Positions 42,791-52,102 of a stretch of 64,000 nucleotides of DNA are shown here, piece after piece; the stretch's first letter is position 1; each line of letters starts with the position of its first letter. Position numbers and translations under genes: made by a program. Source of the DNA: Zasmidium citrigriseum (lineage: Eukaryota; Ascomycota; Dothideomycetes; Mycosphaerellales; Mycosphaerellaceae); NCBI GenBank assembly GCA_002786025.1, contig NHNW01000025.1:434001-498000 (forward strand), given 5' to 3'. The notes under the pieces were generated by a model, which had not been told where the DNA came from, searched no databases, and saw only the letters and a program-made list of their open reading frames with translations.

Positions 42791-43882
42791 TCAGCCAGTG
42801 GCTGCCGACTTCGACTCCTCAGTCACCTCATCAACAGCATCCATCAATTGCTGTCTCGAATCCACCCTCTCACTCTTCGGCGTCCTAGCCTCCTGAACCA
42901 ACTTCCTCAAACCCCTCGCCAAACTCTCCCTCTCCCCATCCTCCGCCTCAGCACTCCCCGCCCATCGAATCCTACACTCCGTATCCACCAAATAAACATA
43001 CCCAACCTTATCATTCAACATCCCAATCGCCTCCTTCATGACATCGTGGACACCCCTCCTCACCATAAAATACCTCGCCTGCTGCTCCAAACTCTTCTCT
43101 TTCCGCAGATTATACCGAAACATCTGCAACAACCACCACTTCAACAGATTATTCTCATGGTTGATCCAGACCTGCTGCGCCACATCCCGACTCTCGTTCA
43201 ACACACGATGGAGCTCCGGATTCCGCTCTTTCGAAATGAACGTCTCGACCTGTCCATTCGCCCACATACTCGACACAATGCTCACCACCGAGACCTTCCC
43301 ATACATCGCCTCGCACGTATCCCTCCCCAGCCCTTTATACCCATCCCCTCTATCCAAATCCTTCGCCAGCGCATCCTTCCGCAACGTCTTGCCATAGAAA
43401 TTCGGAAACCACAAACTCACATCCCCGCGAAATAATCTCTCATTACTCTTGAAGATCTTTCCCTTATGAAACCTTAGATTACTCCAATCCCGAAAATACG
43501 GTTTCGAAATCTGTTTCGTCATTCGCGCCCGTTTCTCGAGGTGTTTGTCGTAGTTAACAAAGTCATCGCGTCGTTGGCTGAGGGAGCGGGTGTCGAGGCC
43601 CATGTTCTCGCCGGGTTGGGGTGGATTGGGCATGCCGATAGGGCGGCTGAGGGGTTGAGGAATGAAGTCTTCATCGTCGTCTTTCTTGGCGCGTTTTTGG
43701 AAGCCGGGTTGCGAGGCGGCTTGGTGTCGGAAGGGTTGTTGCGGCGGAGGAGTGTTTCGTGGTTTTGGGGGAGGTGGTGGACGGTCGGGGATTGCGGCGT
43801 AGCATCGTCTTGATGGAAGAGATGTCGATGGGTAGAGAATGGAATGGAGAGCCCGTAGGCAGGACGTGGACGGCGCTTTCAT
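42791..43882 (-). CDS. ATP10: Mitochondrial ATP synthase assembly factor Atp10
   Basis: Assembly factor of the inner mitochondrial membrane that helps insert subunit 6 into the F0 ring. Single exon, 363 aa from the ATG at 43882. An in-frame ATG at 43954 exists, but starting at MKAPSTSCLRALHSILYPSTSLPSRRCYA gives a typical Arg/Ser mitochondrial presequence. A Pro-rich stretch follows. The conserved Atp10 region covers about residues 165-330, with LWFPNFYGKTLRKDALAKDL, the middle block VSVVSIVSSMWANGQVETF, and GYVYLVDTECRIRWAGSAEA close to the end, the family's most conserved segment. The gene converges on CYP505 with 187 bp between stops. Confidence 0.9.
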   Translation of the reverse strand: MKAPSTSCLRALHSILYPSTSLPSRRCYAAIPDRPPPPPKPRNTPPPQQPFRHQAASQPGFQKRAKKDDDEDFIPQPLSRPIGMPNPPQPGENMGLDTRSLSQRRDDFVNYDKHLEKRARMTKQISKPYFRDWSNLRFHKGKIFKSNERLFRGDVSLWFPNFYGKTLRKDALAKDLDRGDGYKGLGRDTCEAMYGKVSVVSIVSSMWANGQVETFISKERNPELHRVLNESRDVAQQVWINHENNLLKWWLLQMFRYNLRKEKSLEQQARYFMVRRGVHDVMKEAIGMLNDKVGYVYLVDTECRIRWAGSAEAEDGERESLARGLRKLVQEARTPKSERVDSRQQLMDAVDEVTEESKSAATG

Positions 43883-44197
43883 GGTCTTCGTGGTTGAAGA
43901 ACGAAAGTGAACGATGGGATTGAGATGTTGGAAGTTCTGCGGAGGTCGTTTCAAGCTCCGCAGATTGAGTTCGAGCTAATGAATTGCCGGGCATTCTAAT
44001 CAGAACTTGATTGACACTGCCTATTCTCATCAAGTTTTAATTAAGGCAGCTTAACCCCTTTTCGAACCATGCTCTCCCTTGCTCTTACTCGCCACAACAC
44101 TCTTCAATATCGTCAACAGAAGCCTTCCATGCTCTTTCCTTTCCAACAAAGTCCACAACCTAAAAATGAAACTTGCAATTCACGACTTCGCTTCGCG
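43883..44197. other. Intergenic, ATP10 promoter and neighbour's 3' end
   Basis: A 315-bp gap between two minus-strand genes. It contains the ATP10 promoter and leader (or the first 24 codons if the upstream ATG is used) and the 3' flank of the 884-aa gene. Nothing else seen. Confidence 0.5.
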
Positions 44198-46852
44198 TCA
44201 CTCCTTCTCAACAAACCGATCCGCATCCCAACCAAAGTGCTTGTTCAATCGCTTCCCAAAGATCCGCAGGATAATGGGATCAATGATGTCGTGGTGTGGT
44301 CGATGCAGCACGAGAGTCTTCTGCTGATATCGAAACATGACGCCTGAGCCGGCAGACTGACCACCCTCTGCACCTGCATCCAACACTGCGGAGACAAAAT
44401 GATCCCATCGCACTTTGCCGCGGTTGACTTTGCCGTACGAGTGGAAAAGGCGAGACAGGACCTCGAGACTCTGGCCGCTTACAGCGATGGGCTCTTCGTC
44501 ATTGTCGGATTCTTCTTGTGCTTGGGCGTTGTTGTCGATCTCGTCCGTTGCCTTGGGTTCTTCGAGCACGCTGTCGCGGGCGTTCTTCTCGTTCTTGGAG
44601 CGAGCCCGCAAAAAGGTCGGCGTATTGTCTTCGGTGCCCCATACACGCTGGATCGGAGCTGCAGCGGCTGGTGCGGCGGCCTTCTGTTTCAACGCAGCAA
44701 CTCGATTATTACGGGCCTCTGCTTCCGCTTCTGTATCGCTGTCAATATGTCCGACACAACGACGGATGTTCCAATAGTTACCTCTCTCTTCAATTTCTTT
44801 CAGAAGCTTTGCCCGCTCTGCTTCGCGCTCCGCATGGTACTCCTTCGTCTGCGAAACTGAGACCTCATCCATGACCGTAGGCCTCACGTCTGGATCAGTG
44901 TTGCAATCTTCCAATATACTGATGCGAACGTTGAACACCTCTTTCCAGAATGCCTGTAGAGCATTGTGACTGGCATCAAAGTCTTGCAGAGACTTGCGGG
45001 TGGGCTTGTCGCTCGGTAGAGGAGTCTTGATGAACGTCTCTAGCTTCGGCCACAGTTCACTGAGGTAAGTGTCCCATTGATCAGAGATCCTGGTCCTGTA
45101 GGGAAAGTCGAGCCAGTACTGCAGATTCCGTGTGGCACAGGTGAATTCCTCAGGACTGAACATTGAAGCGGTGCTTGGACGGCTGTGTTTGAGGGCCATG
45201 ACAGCTTCATCCATCGTGAGTAGGTCGGATACGCAATCCGTGCTGAGTTCGGAGAGCTGACCTCCAGCAGGCGTCCGTAAGCTATAATCGAGTACCTCGA
45301 CAGTATGACCGGGATTTCGGAAGTCTCTCAGCTGATGTCCTCGCATTCGATCTAGACACCAAAAGAATGGATCTTTGTCGGCGTCCTTGGTCCTCGCAAT
45401 CACGCTTGTCGGATCACAGAAAGTGAACTGCTTGTCAAGCTGACCAAGCTGCATGGCCAGTTTCCGAGCCTTGTCCTTTAGACGGGGAAACTCGAAGACG
45501 AGGGCATACTCCAAAGCACGAAGGGCGTTGGAGCATTCCAGAGGCGCCTTCTTCCCCATTTTGAAGTCGTAATTGTGATGTTCGACTTGTTCAGCGGCGT
45601 ATGTGGCGTGATTGCAAAGGACCTCCCAAGAGGCCGCACCGCCAATGCAAGAGAAGACGAGATCCAGGAGCTTGATCGGCCGGGCCTCTTTACTTCCATG
45701 CACATAGGAGTTAGAGAGCATTGCAGTTTTCAGGAGTTGTTTGAGGAAGACTGGATCCGTCTGCACCATCCAAGCTTCGTCTTTCGCGGCGATGAATCTC
45801 TGCTGAAACGATTCTGCGATGGCTTGGAGATCGAGGCGAGGTGCAGCTCGAAAGGAGACCGTGCGGGATTGCGAGACTCGTTGAGAAATGTCTCCCTCCT
45901 TGAAGTCGGCTGCTACCAGTGCATCCCATTTTTCGCAGCCTTCGGGAGGTGTCACTGCTTGTCCATCGCCTTTGAGGAGGTCTTGGAGAATCTTGACCAG
46001 GAAGCGTGCGAGTGTATTTTGAGCCTCCAGGATGAGCTTTGCCATTGGGAAGCCAATGATCTCCCATCGGTGCGCTGCATCTTCTTGCCAGAATACCAGA
46101 CTGCCGAAGGTGTTGTAGTCGCCGTACATCTTCACGCAGCCGGGATGGTAGTCGGCTTGCAGAGTGCCTTGTGTGAATGATGCCTTGATGTGCTCGAACT
46201 CGTGCATAACCCACTCTGCTGGGTGGGACGAGGAACGATGATGGAGCAGAGCGAGCAAGTTCATGGGATCCTCGCTGAGCTTTTCGACGTTCAGCCAGGG
46301 GAGAAGAATTGCCGCTCTGTAGTTGGCCAGGGGCTCGTAGCAGAGCTTTTCATAGTCCGTCACGTTCCTGCGTGAACGGAACATGTTGGGCATAGCGCTC
46401 AGGAGTAGGGCCGATCTCTTGGGAATGGTGCGCTTCAGCCAGCGCTTGGAGACGGCATTGCCGTGATTTTGCAGCTGATGGCTGATAGTCGCCATGTGTT
46501 CTCGAGTCTCCGAGATGAGCTGTGTGATTACAGCAGCCGCTTCGTTGTCACGGTACTTGTTGATGTAGCGGAGAACGTCGAACTTCTCCTGCCACACCAA
46601 GGGACGGTATTGAGCCGAACACACTCGGCATGCCCTTGAGCACTGCGAGGGCGAGGCAATGCTCACAAACGGGTAGTGCTGGCACTCGAAGCCAGGCTGG
46701 TCGAATTCGTGCGCTTGAGGCACCCACTTGAACTCGCGGAGCTTCTGGCTCCTGAGGTATGCAAATTTGTCGAGATAGGCCTTCACCTCCGCTCCCTTGC
46801 TCTCTTTCTCCCGTCGTCGCTTGCCCGCCATGCCGCCCGCTGTCGAAAGCAA
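44198..46852 (-). CDS. Uncharacterised fungal protein with HicA-like C-terminal domain
   Basis: Single exon, 884 aa. I do not recognise the whole protein. Visible parts: a basic N-terminus (GKRRREKESK); a Cys group C57, C71, C75, C78 near CQHYPFVS...CSRACRVC that may bind metal; a long mostly helical middle with few disordered parts (residues 90-660), including a His-rich EWVMHEFEHIKASF stretch; a coiled, Glu/Arg-rich section around residues 670-700 (EYHAEREAERAKLLKEIEERG); an acidic linker; and a final 71 residues starting VRWDHFVSAVLDAG. That tail, with its GSGVMF and LVLHRPH blocks, resembles the small double-stranded-RNA-binding-like fold of HicA mRNA interferases, a module I recall at the ends of other ascomycete proteins. 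Whether it keeps RNase activity is unknown. An alternative start is the in-frame ATG seven codons later. Confidence 0.7.
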   Translation of the reverse strand: MLSTAGGMAGKRRREKESKGAEVKAYLDKFAYLRSQKLREFKWVPQAHEFDQPGFECQHYPFVSIASPSQCSRACRVCSAQYRPLVWQEKFDVLRYINKYRDNEAAAVITQLISETREHMATISHQLQNHGNAVSKRWLKRTIPKRSALLLSAMPNMFRSRRNVTDYEKLCYEPLANYRAAILLPWLNVEKLSEDPMNLLALLHHRSSSHPAEWVMHEFEHIKASFTQGTLQADYHPGCVKMYGDYNTFGSLVFWQEDAAHRWEIIGFPMAKLILEAQNTLARFLVKILQDLLKGDGQAVTPPEGCEKWDALVAADFKEGDISQRVSQSRTVSFRAAPRLDLQAIAESFQQRFIAAKDEAWMVQTDPVFLKQLLKTAMLSNSYVHGSKEARPIKLLDLVFSCIGGAASWEVLCNHATYAAEQVEHHNYDFKMGKKAPLECSNALRALEYALVFEFPRLKDKARKLAMQLGQLDKQFTFCDPTSVIARTKDADKDPFFWCLDRMRGHQLRDFRNPGHTVEVLDYSLRTPAGGQLSELSTDCVSDLLTMDEAVMALKHSRPSTASMFSPEEFTCATRNLQYWLDFPYRTRISDQWDTYLSELWPKLETFIKTPLPSDKPTRKSLQDFDASHNALQAFWKEVFNVRISILEDCNTDPDVRPTVMDEVSVSQTKEYHAEREAERAKLLKEIEERGNYWNIRRCVGHIDSDTEAEAEARNNRVAALKQKAAAPAAAAPIQRVWGTEDNTPTFLRARSKNEKNARDSVLEEPKATDEIDNNAQAQEESDNDEEPIAVSGQSLEVLSRLFHSYGKVNRGKVRWDHFVSAVLDAGAEGGQSAGSGVMFRYQQKTLVLHRPHHDIIDPIILRIFGKRLNKHFGWDADRFVEKE

Positions 46853-47151
46853 ATATAACTTACTGTGATCGTTTATAGTTGGTCGTATCCCCGAGGAGTC
46901 ATCGAACGACTATGCTGCTCAAGAGGATGTTGGTATGTTGGTGGGAAGGAGAAAGGTCGGGGATGGAGGCGGCGAAATTTGGGTCACACTCCCGCCTGGT
47001 CGCCCGGGAGACGGGCATGTTGATGGTCAACACGCGGGCAAACGCTGAGGTGGCTGAGGGCGCAAGCCGCTCTCTCTCTGTGGCTCTGTTAACGACTGAG
47101 ACGTCCAATCAGCTCTTGGTCGATTGCATTAACGCCTCTCGGGCGGGGATC
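46853..47151. other. Intergenic, promoter of the 884-aa gene
   Basis: About 300 bp upstream of the HicA-like gene. A 121-aa frame (46879-47244) runs into the repeat array and has no domain. No specific regulatory motif identified. Confidence 0.4.
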
Positions 47152-47820
47152 GAGGCCACAACTCACCACTTGGTCTTCCATGCGCTTCCTTCCACCAGGC
47201 CGTGTAGAAGTCTCCATGTTGGAGAGCTCATGAGCATATACTGAGGCTCTCTTGAGCGCAAAAGGTGTTCTCCGTTACTCTGCTGTCGACTGTGCTATAC
47301 AGTCAGCAGATGGAATGTTTGCTTAAACCCTTCTAGAACGGAGATGTGAACCGCAACTGATCATCTGGTATTCTATGCGCTTCTATTCACCAAGCCGTGC
47401 CGTGCAAAAGCGTACTGCATATGATCGATTAATATGTCTTCAAGAGCGCGCAAAGTCGTTCAATGTTAGTATTCACATAACGCTACATTCAGCCGATGAA
47501 TGTTTGCTACCATGGCCCCACGACGGATGATTAGACCGCAACAAGCCGTCTAATAGACCATGTGCTTTTATTCAATGAGCCATGTGGAAGCTTATGGTAT
47601 GCGATCGATCGTGTTGTCTTTGAGGGCGAAAAAGGCCTTCTAATAAGGTAGACATTCACAATGTCCTCGGACGAGCAATTAAACCGTGACTGGCAGCCTA
47701 ACAGGCCATGTGCTTTTATGTCCTAGGTGAGGTGGAAGCTGGTGGTATTTTGTCCATTGTGTTGTCGTCGATGGCGAAGGGGGCCCTCTGCAGTCGACAT
47801 TCACATAACGTGAAGTCAAG
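47152..47820. repeat. Decayed tandem array, four units of about 140-195 bp
   Basis: Four head-to-tail units start near 47152, 47346, 47531 and 47680. Each opens with a form of GACCGCAACTGA..., followed after about 25 bases by CATGTGCTTTTATTC or CATGCGCTTCCTTCC, then CCATGTGGAAGCTTATGG, a segment with GTCTTTGAGGGCGAAAAAGG, and GACATTCACATAACG-like text. Units are about 60-75% alike by eye and shorten toward the 3' side. They code for nothing recognisable. The array lies between the divergent-facing 5' end of the 884-aa gene and the 3' end of the esterase gene. Confidence 0.65.
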
Positions 47821-47851
47821 AGGTGGATCCACTAGTCCGCTTTGGGACGCA

Positions 47852-49210
47852 TTACAGCTTCGGTGCAGGTCTGGCTCCCTCTTTCGCTTCTTTCACCCAA
47901 TCGCTCTTCATAGTCCTGACATACTCATCACTCAATTGCCTCTTCTTCTCTTTTGGCACCTGACTCCATTCCCGCTTCTGTGCTTCTTCCAAAGCCTTCC
48001 ACCGTGCGAGCTCAGGCTCAAGCCAGCCCGTGACAGCATCTGCTGTCTGGCCCACGATCTCCATTGGTATCAGATGACCAACGCCTTTGAATGTCACCTC
48101 GGCGACTCGTCCTTTCTTTAGGCCACCAGACCCTCCAACACCGATACCAGTTTGCGACAGCTTATCGGCCTTGAGCACAGGTACAGAGAGGTCCGATTGA
48201 TCGCCGAATACGTAGAACACGCTCGGTCGAAGGAAGGGCAGCTTTTGAAACGTAGCTAGTGGCTCCGGCCTGTAGAAGGGAGAGGTAGGAGCGGTGGCTG
48301 GATCAACATCCGGATGGGTGACTGGATTAGGCTCTCTTGAAGGATCTGGGAATTCTGGAGTCTTGAAGTTTGGCCGTAGGAATGTCATGACTTCTTGATG
48401 CTTGGTCGTCTTGAGGGTAAGTTCTCTTTCGGTGTCTTTGTCAGGCCGCACAGAAGCTGTACTTGGTTCTGCAGATACAGTAGGCAAGGTCGTCGTTGAT
48501 GTGTTCACTTCGGGGTATAGAGCAGTAGGTAGCTCGCGCAAGCCATGCTCAACCCATTTATCTAACACTCGTGGATCCCAGGTCTGATAGAACTTCGATT
48601 TCTTGAACTTGGCTTCCGCTTCTTTTCTGCTTGGCCAACGGTCTCGTCGCACTGTAGATGCCTTGGCAGGTCCAAAATTTCCTTCCACTGATGGCAATCG
48701 CTGGATAACTGGATCGATAAGTATTAAGCTTGTGAAAAGCCTCGGATGCATCAATGACAGATTGACAAGATTGTTCCCGCCCATACTGTGTCCAATGCCC
48801 ACGATCGGTCGTTTCATGTGCTTCCGGAAATGATTGACCATCAGCAGTAAATCTCGAGGGTGGTCCATCCATGAAGGGTCATCGCCCAGCTTGTTCTCAT
48901 TTAGAACACCAGAATCGCCTTGATGGGAGACATCTGCAATCCAGATACTTCGAATGCGGATGTTCTTCGCCTTAAGCCGCTCGTAGAGATCATCCCAAAG
49001 TGGTTCGTAAAGCTCCTTTGGGAATCCATTGGCGTGCGCGCCGATGATAGTCACATCTCCTTCGTCCGCCTTGGCTTGGTCCTTCGGTGTATACTGCTTG
49101 ATGGCGAGCTGCAGGACATCCTCCTGGTCGTCTGCGGTGGCTCGTGGATACTCCCTGATGTGGCACGTTGGCAGGGTATGCTTCGTTATCCGGAAGTGAC
49201 TTGTCGACAT
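47852..49210 (-). CDS. Peroxisomal alpha/beta hydrolase (Lpx1/Akt2-like)
   Basis: Alpha/beta-hydrolase fold esterase or lipase. From the ATG at 49210 it has 452 aa, starting MSTSHFRITKHTLPTCHIREYPRATA, the common start of this family; an upstream in-frame ATG at 49435 would add 75 residues of unlikely leader. Blocks seen: VTIIGAHANGFPKELYEPLWDDL (oxyanion region), nucleophile elbow GIGHSMGGNN (Ser at about residue 143), a lid with VERRDRWPSRKEAEA-like text, an acid in VFGDQSDLSVP, and the catalytic His in KGVGHLIPME. The C-terminus ends Pro-Lys-Leu, a PTS1-type peroxisomal signal. Relatives include yeast Lpx1 and Akt2, an enzyme of host-selective toxin pathways in Alternaria; here there is no such cluster. 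It is divergent from a Baeyer-Villiger monooxygenase. Confidence 0.83.
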   Translation of the reverse strand: MSTSHFRITKHTLPTCHIREYPRATADDQEDVLQLAIKQYTPKDQAKADEGDVTIIGAHANGFPKELYEPLWDDLYERLKAKNIRIRSIWIADVSHQGDSGVLNENKLGDDPSWMDHPRDLLLMVNHFRKHMKRPIVGIGHSMGGNNLVNLSLMHPRLFTSLILIDPVIQRLPSVEGNFGPAKASTVRRDRWPSRKEAEAKFKKSKFYQTWDPRVLDKWVEHGLRELPTALYPEVNTSTTTLPTVSAEPSTASVRPDKDTERELTLKTTKHQEVMTFLRPNFKTPEFPDPSREPNPVTHPDVDPATAPTSPFYRPEPLATFQKLPFLRPSVFYVFGDQSDLSVPVLKADKLSQTGIGVGGSGGLKKGRVAEVTFKGVGHLIPMEIVGQTADAVTGWLEPELARWKALEEAQKREWSQVPKEKKRQLSDEYVRTMKSDWVKEAKEGARPAPKL

Positions 49211-49739
49211 GGCTCTGGCTTTAGTATTCGCTGTAGTCCTTCTCCAGCGAGTGTCGAGACTTGGAATGTATCGATGAGAAGCGCCGGTGATGTGAAAGTG
49301 TTGAAAGACAGGTCGCTGCCAAACGCCAACGCCTTTCCACGCGACACGGCCGGGACGAGTTTGGCCGAGGTTACCGACTGCCGACAACCTCACATGTTCG
49401 GCAATGGTGTTCATTACTATTGATAGGAGGGACACATCTCATCTGATGATAGAAGATGGATTATGCAGCAATGCATTGATCTGAATTCAAGATACTCGTG
49501 CCAATAGGGCAGAATTGGTTTGCAAGGGCAGGATGATGCATCTCATCTCATCCACACTTTCCCCAGCCTCCGCAAATGTACCCCACGCTGGACTTCACCT
49601 CGAGCCGATGTCGTTCAAACAGCTATGCTCATCACTCGGATGACGGCAAGGTAGGTGTATTACTTATAGAGTCTCTGCATTGCCTTGTGACATTTCTTCC
49701 ATTTTGTTTACCTCCAACATTGCTGCAAGATAATTCTCA
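49211..49739. promoter_or_regulatory. Divergent intergenic region, esterase/monooxygenase
   Basis: 529 bp between the esterase ATG (minus strand) and the monooxygenase ATG (plus strand), so it must hold both promoters. A TATAGAGTC-type sequence lies about 70 bp before the monooxygenase start. No clear palindromic operator seen. Confidence 0.5.
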
Positions 49740-51500
49740 ATGATGGCAGATACCAATGGCACACACAACGTCAAGGGAACGTCCAACGGATTCCACAATC
49801 GAGTGGCGAACGATCAATCTCACCAAGACTACATCGACCGCATCAGCATTCCGCTCAACGATGTGCCAGCCTTCACGCCGACGAAGAAGCTTAGGATAGC
49901 CATCATTGGCGCAGGGTATTCTGGGATGATGATGGCTCACAAACTTCAGTACACCCATAAGGAGAAAATGTCACAACTTCTCTCCGACTTCGTCATCTAC
50001 GAAGCGAGATCCACGGTTGGAGGCACCTGGGAGGTCAATACATACCCTGGAGTACGTTGTGACGTGCCGAGTCACATCTATTGCTTCCCATTCGAGCCAA
50101 ACCCGGAATGGTCGCATTACTTTTCCACAGGAGATGAGATTCAGAGGTATTTCCAATCCACGGTCAGAAAGTGGGATCTAGACAAGCATGTCAAATTCGA
50201 ACACAGGGTTGAGGAGGCCAGATGGATCGAGGAAGCTGCACAGTGGAGATTAGTTGTCCGGCACGGCGATGAGGTCTTCGAGGACTCTGTTGATATTCTC
50301 ATATCCGCAAGAGGTTTCTTATCGACCTGGAGATGGCCTGAAATCGAGGGAATCCACAATTTCGCCGGCAAGAAGGTCCATTCCGCGGCTTGGGACCATG
50401 ATTACGACTATTCCCACAAGCGAATAGCAGTCATCGGCAATGGGTCGTCCGGCATACAGATACTCCCCGAAATGGCCAAGCTTGAGGATAGTCAGGTCAC
50501 TAGTTTCCAGAGAGGTCCAACGTGGGTCGTAGCAAGGCATCAACCTGCCAAGCTAATGGGCAGAAACGATCCTGATCCCAACCCTCCTTATTTGGAGGAG
50601 GACAAGGAACGATTTCGAAATCCGAAGGAGCTTAGGAAGTACCGCAAGTTGATCCAAGGGACGACTAACAAAAACTTCAAGCTGTTCGTCAAAGGCTCGC
50701 CGTACAATGCCGAGATGACCGAATTCGCAAGGAATCAGATGGCAACCGCGCTGGGAAACGATCCAGAGCTGTGCGACAAATTGATCCCCAAGTACGAGCT
50801 GGGCTGCAGGAGAGTCACCCCAGGAAATGGGTACCTGGAGGCTTTCACACAGCCCAATGTCCGCCTCACCAACAGCGCTATAACGCACATGAGTGAACAA
50901 GGAATCCACACCGAAGACGGCGCATTTCATCCTTTTGATGTCATAGTGTGCGCCACGGGGTTCGACATATCCCAGGTGCCATCATTTCCACTGATTGGGA
51001 GAGACCATGTATCCTTGGCCGAGAAGTGGAAGGAAGAACCAGAGAGCTACATGTCCCTGGCTGCCGCAGAGATGCCCAATCTTTTCTTCTTCACCGGTCC
51101 CAACGCGACAGTAGGACACGGAAGCCTGATATTCAGCCTTGACTGGAGTGCCGAGTGGATGATCAAATGGATCGAGAAGATGGCGCAGGAGGACATTGCT
51201 TCAATCGCTCCCAAACAGGAGGTCGTTGATGAGTTCGTGCGATACGGAGACCGGATCCATGAAACTCTGACTTGGACTGGCGGGTGTCGAAGCTGGTACA
51301 AGGCGAACCGTGTGGACGGCAGAGTGACAGCGACTTTCGCCGGGAGTGCCATTTTGTACGAGAAGCTCGTCAATGGTCGACTTCGGCCTGAAGACTTCGA
51401 CATTCGATATCGAAGTTCCAATAGATTCCGCTTTCTCGGCAATGGCTTCACAGAATATGAATTGACTGAGGGCAACGACCTCAGCTATTATATTCCGTGA
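49740..51500 (+). CDS. FAD-dependent Baeyer-Villiger monooxygenase
   Basis: Class B flavin monooxygenase that inserts oxygen next to a ketone to make an ester or lactone, using NADPH. Single exon, 586 aa. The FAD Rossmann motif is IAIIGAGYSGMMMAHKL (about residues 53-69), preceded by a flexible 50-residue N-terminus. GGTWEVNTYPGVRCDVPSHIY is the conserved FAD/substrate block. The class fingerprint FxGxxxHxxxW appears as FAGKKVHSAAWD (about residues 208-219). The NADPH Rossmann motif is IAVIGNGSSGIQILPEM. The ATGFD block (VIVCATGFDIS) is also present. The C-terminal part has TGGCRSWYK. The start has a second Met at residue 2. Its ester product would suit the divergently transcribed esterase; the real substrate is unknown. 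Confidence 0.9.
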   Translation: MMADTNGTHNVKGTSNGFHNRVANDQSHQDYIDRISIPLNDVPAFTPTKKLRIAIIGAGYSGMMMAHKLQYTHKEKMSQLLSDFVIYEARSTVGGTWEVNTYPGVRCDVPSHIYCFPFEPNPEWSHYFSTGDEIQRYFQSTVRKWDLDKHVKFEHRVEEARWIEEAAQWRLVVRHGDEVFEDSVDILISARGFLSTWRWPEIEGIHNFAGKKVHSAAWDHDYDYSHKRIAVIGNGSSGIQILPEMAKLEDSQVTSFQRGPTWVVARHQPAKLMGRNDPDPNPPYLEEDKERFRNPKELRKYRKLIQGTTNKNFKLFVKGSPYNAEMTEFARNQMATALGNDPELCDKLIPKYELGCRRVTPGNGYLEAFTQPNVRLTNSAITHMSEQGIHTEDGAFHPFDVIVCATGFDISQVPSFPLIGRDHVSLAEKWKEEPESYMSLAAAEMPNLFFFTGPNATVGHGSLIFSLDWSAEWMIKWIEKMAQEDIASIAPKQEVVDEFVRYGDRIHETLTWTGGCRSWYKANRVDGRVTATFAGSAILYEKLVNGRLRPEDFDIRYRSSNRFRFLGNGFTEYELTEGNDLSYYIP

Positions 51501-52102
51501 TGTCAGGGCATTGCCATCGGCGGGGAAGGTTACGAAGGCAGCGGCATTGGCGTATGTTCCGTAGCAGCGTCCTCAATTGGATTTCGCTGGTCTAACATTG
51601 ATGTTCTCGCGGCTCGTTGATAACGTGTCTTTCTGCCCTCTTCCTCAAGCTTATCACACGTTGCCCTGTCGGTGGACTTGAGTTCACGGAGGCACCGAGC
51701 GACGCGTGTTTTCAGTTCTTCTGAGATCTGTAGAGAAGCCGTCTGGTCCTGACGTTCCACACGGGGAGCTGGCGACGAAGCGAGTCAACGCAAATGAAGA
51801 CATGTCCTTCTGCTCCTCGAGGCCATTCCGAATTTGGTGATGAGGAATGCCGCCGGCGAGTCGTTCGAGCACCCAGTCCTTGTGCTGTTCAAGAGCTTTC
51901 CGCTGCCGATGATCCGGTATCGATGCGGTGTGGCCGGGAGTGCAATCCAGTGTTGGTGTCAGGAGAAGAGACGTAGTGTAGTCAAGCGTGAAGTCGAAGT
52001 TGATGGGAGCCGCCCCGCATTTGATGGAGACTTTGATTAGCCACCTCAAGAGCAGACCAAGTCTCACCTCAAACCTCCATCTCTACCTTCGCATTCACCA
52101 AC
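51501..52102. other. Intergenic with a possible broken small gene
   Basis: Contains the frame-broken minus-strand ORF pair described separately, and the promoter of VPS25. The 80 bases before the VPS25 ATG are a C-rich leader. Nothing else seen. Confidence 0.4.
51530..52067 (-). pseudogene. Possible small gene with broken frame
   Basis: On the minus strand one frame reads from 52067 to 51684 and a second from about 51760 to 51530. Both read like protein near their overlap: first RQRKALEQHKDWVLERLAGG and EEQKDMSSFALTRFVASS, then RQDQTASLQISEELKTRVA and RCLRELKSTDRATCDKLEEE. No plausible intron bridges the overlap at about 51750-51770, so a frameshift (decay or sequencing error) would be needed. 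No family recognised. It could also be chance. Confidence 0.25.

Noticed and set aside
47852..51500. Host-selective toxin gene cluster suggested by the Akt2-like esterase
   Set aside because: No polyketide or peptide synthetase, acyl-CoA ligase or cluster regulator nearby; neighbours are housekeeping genes.
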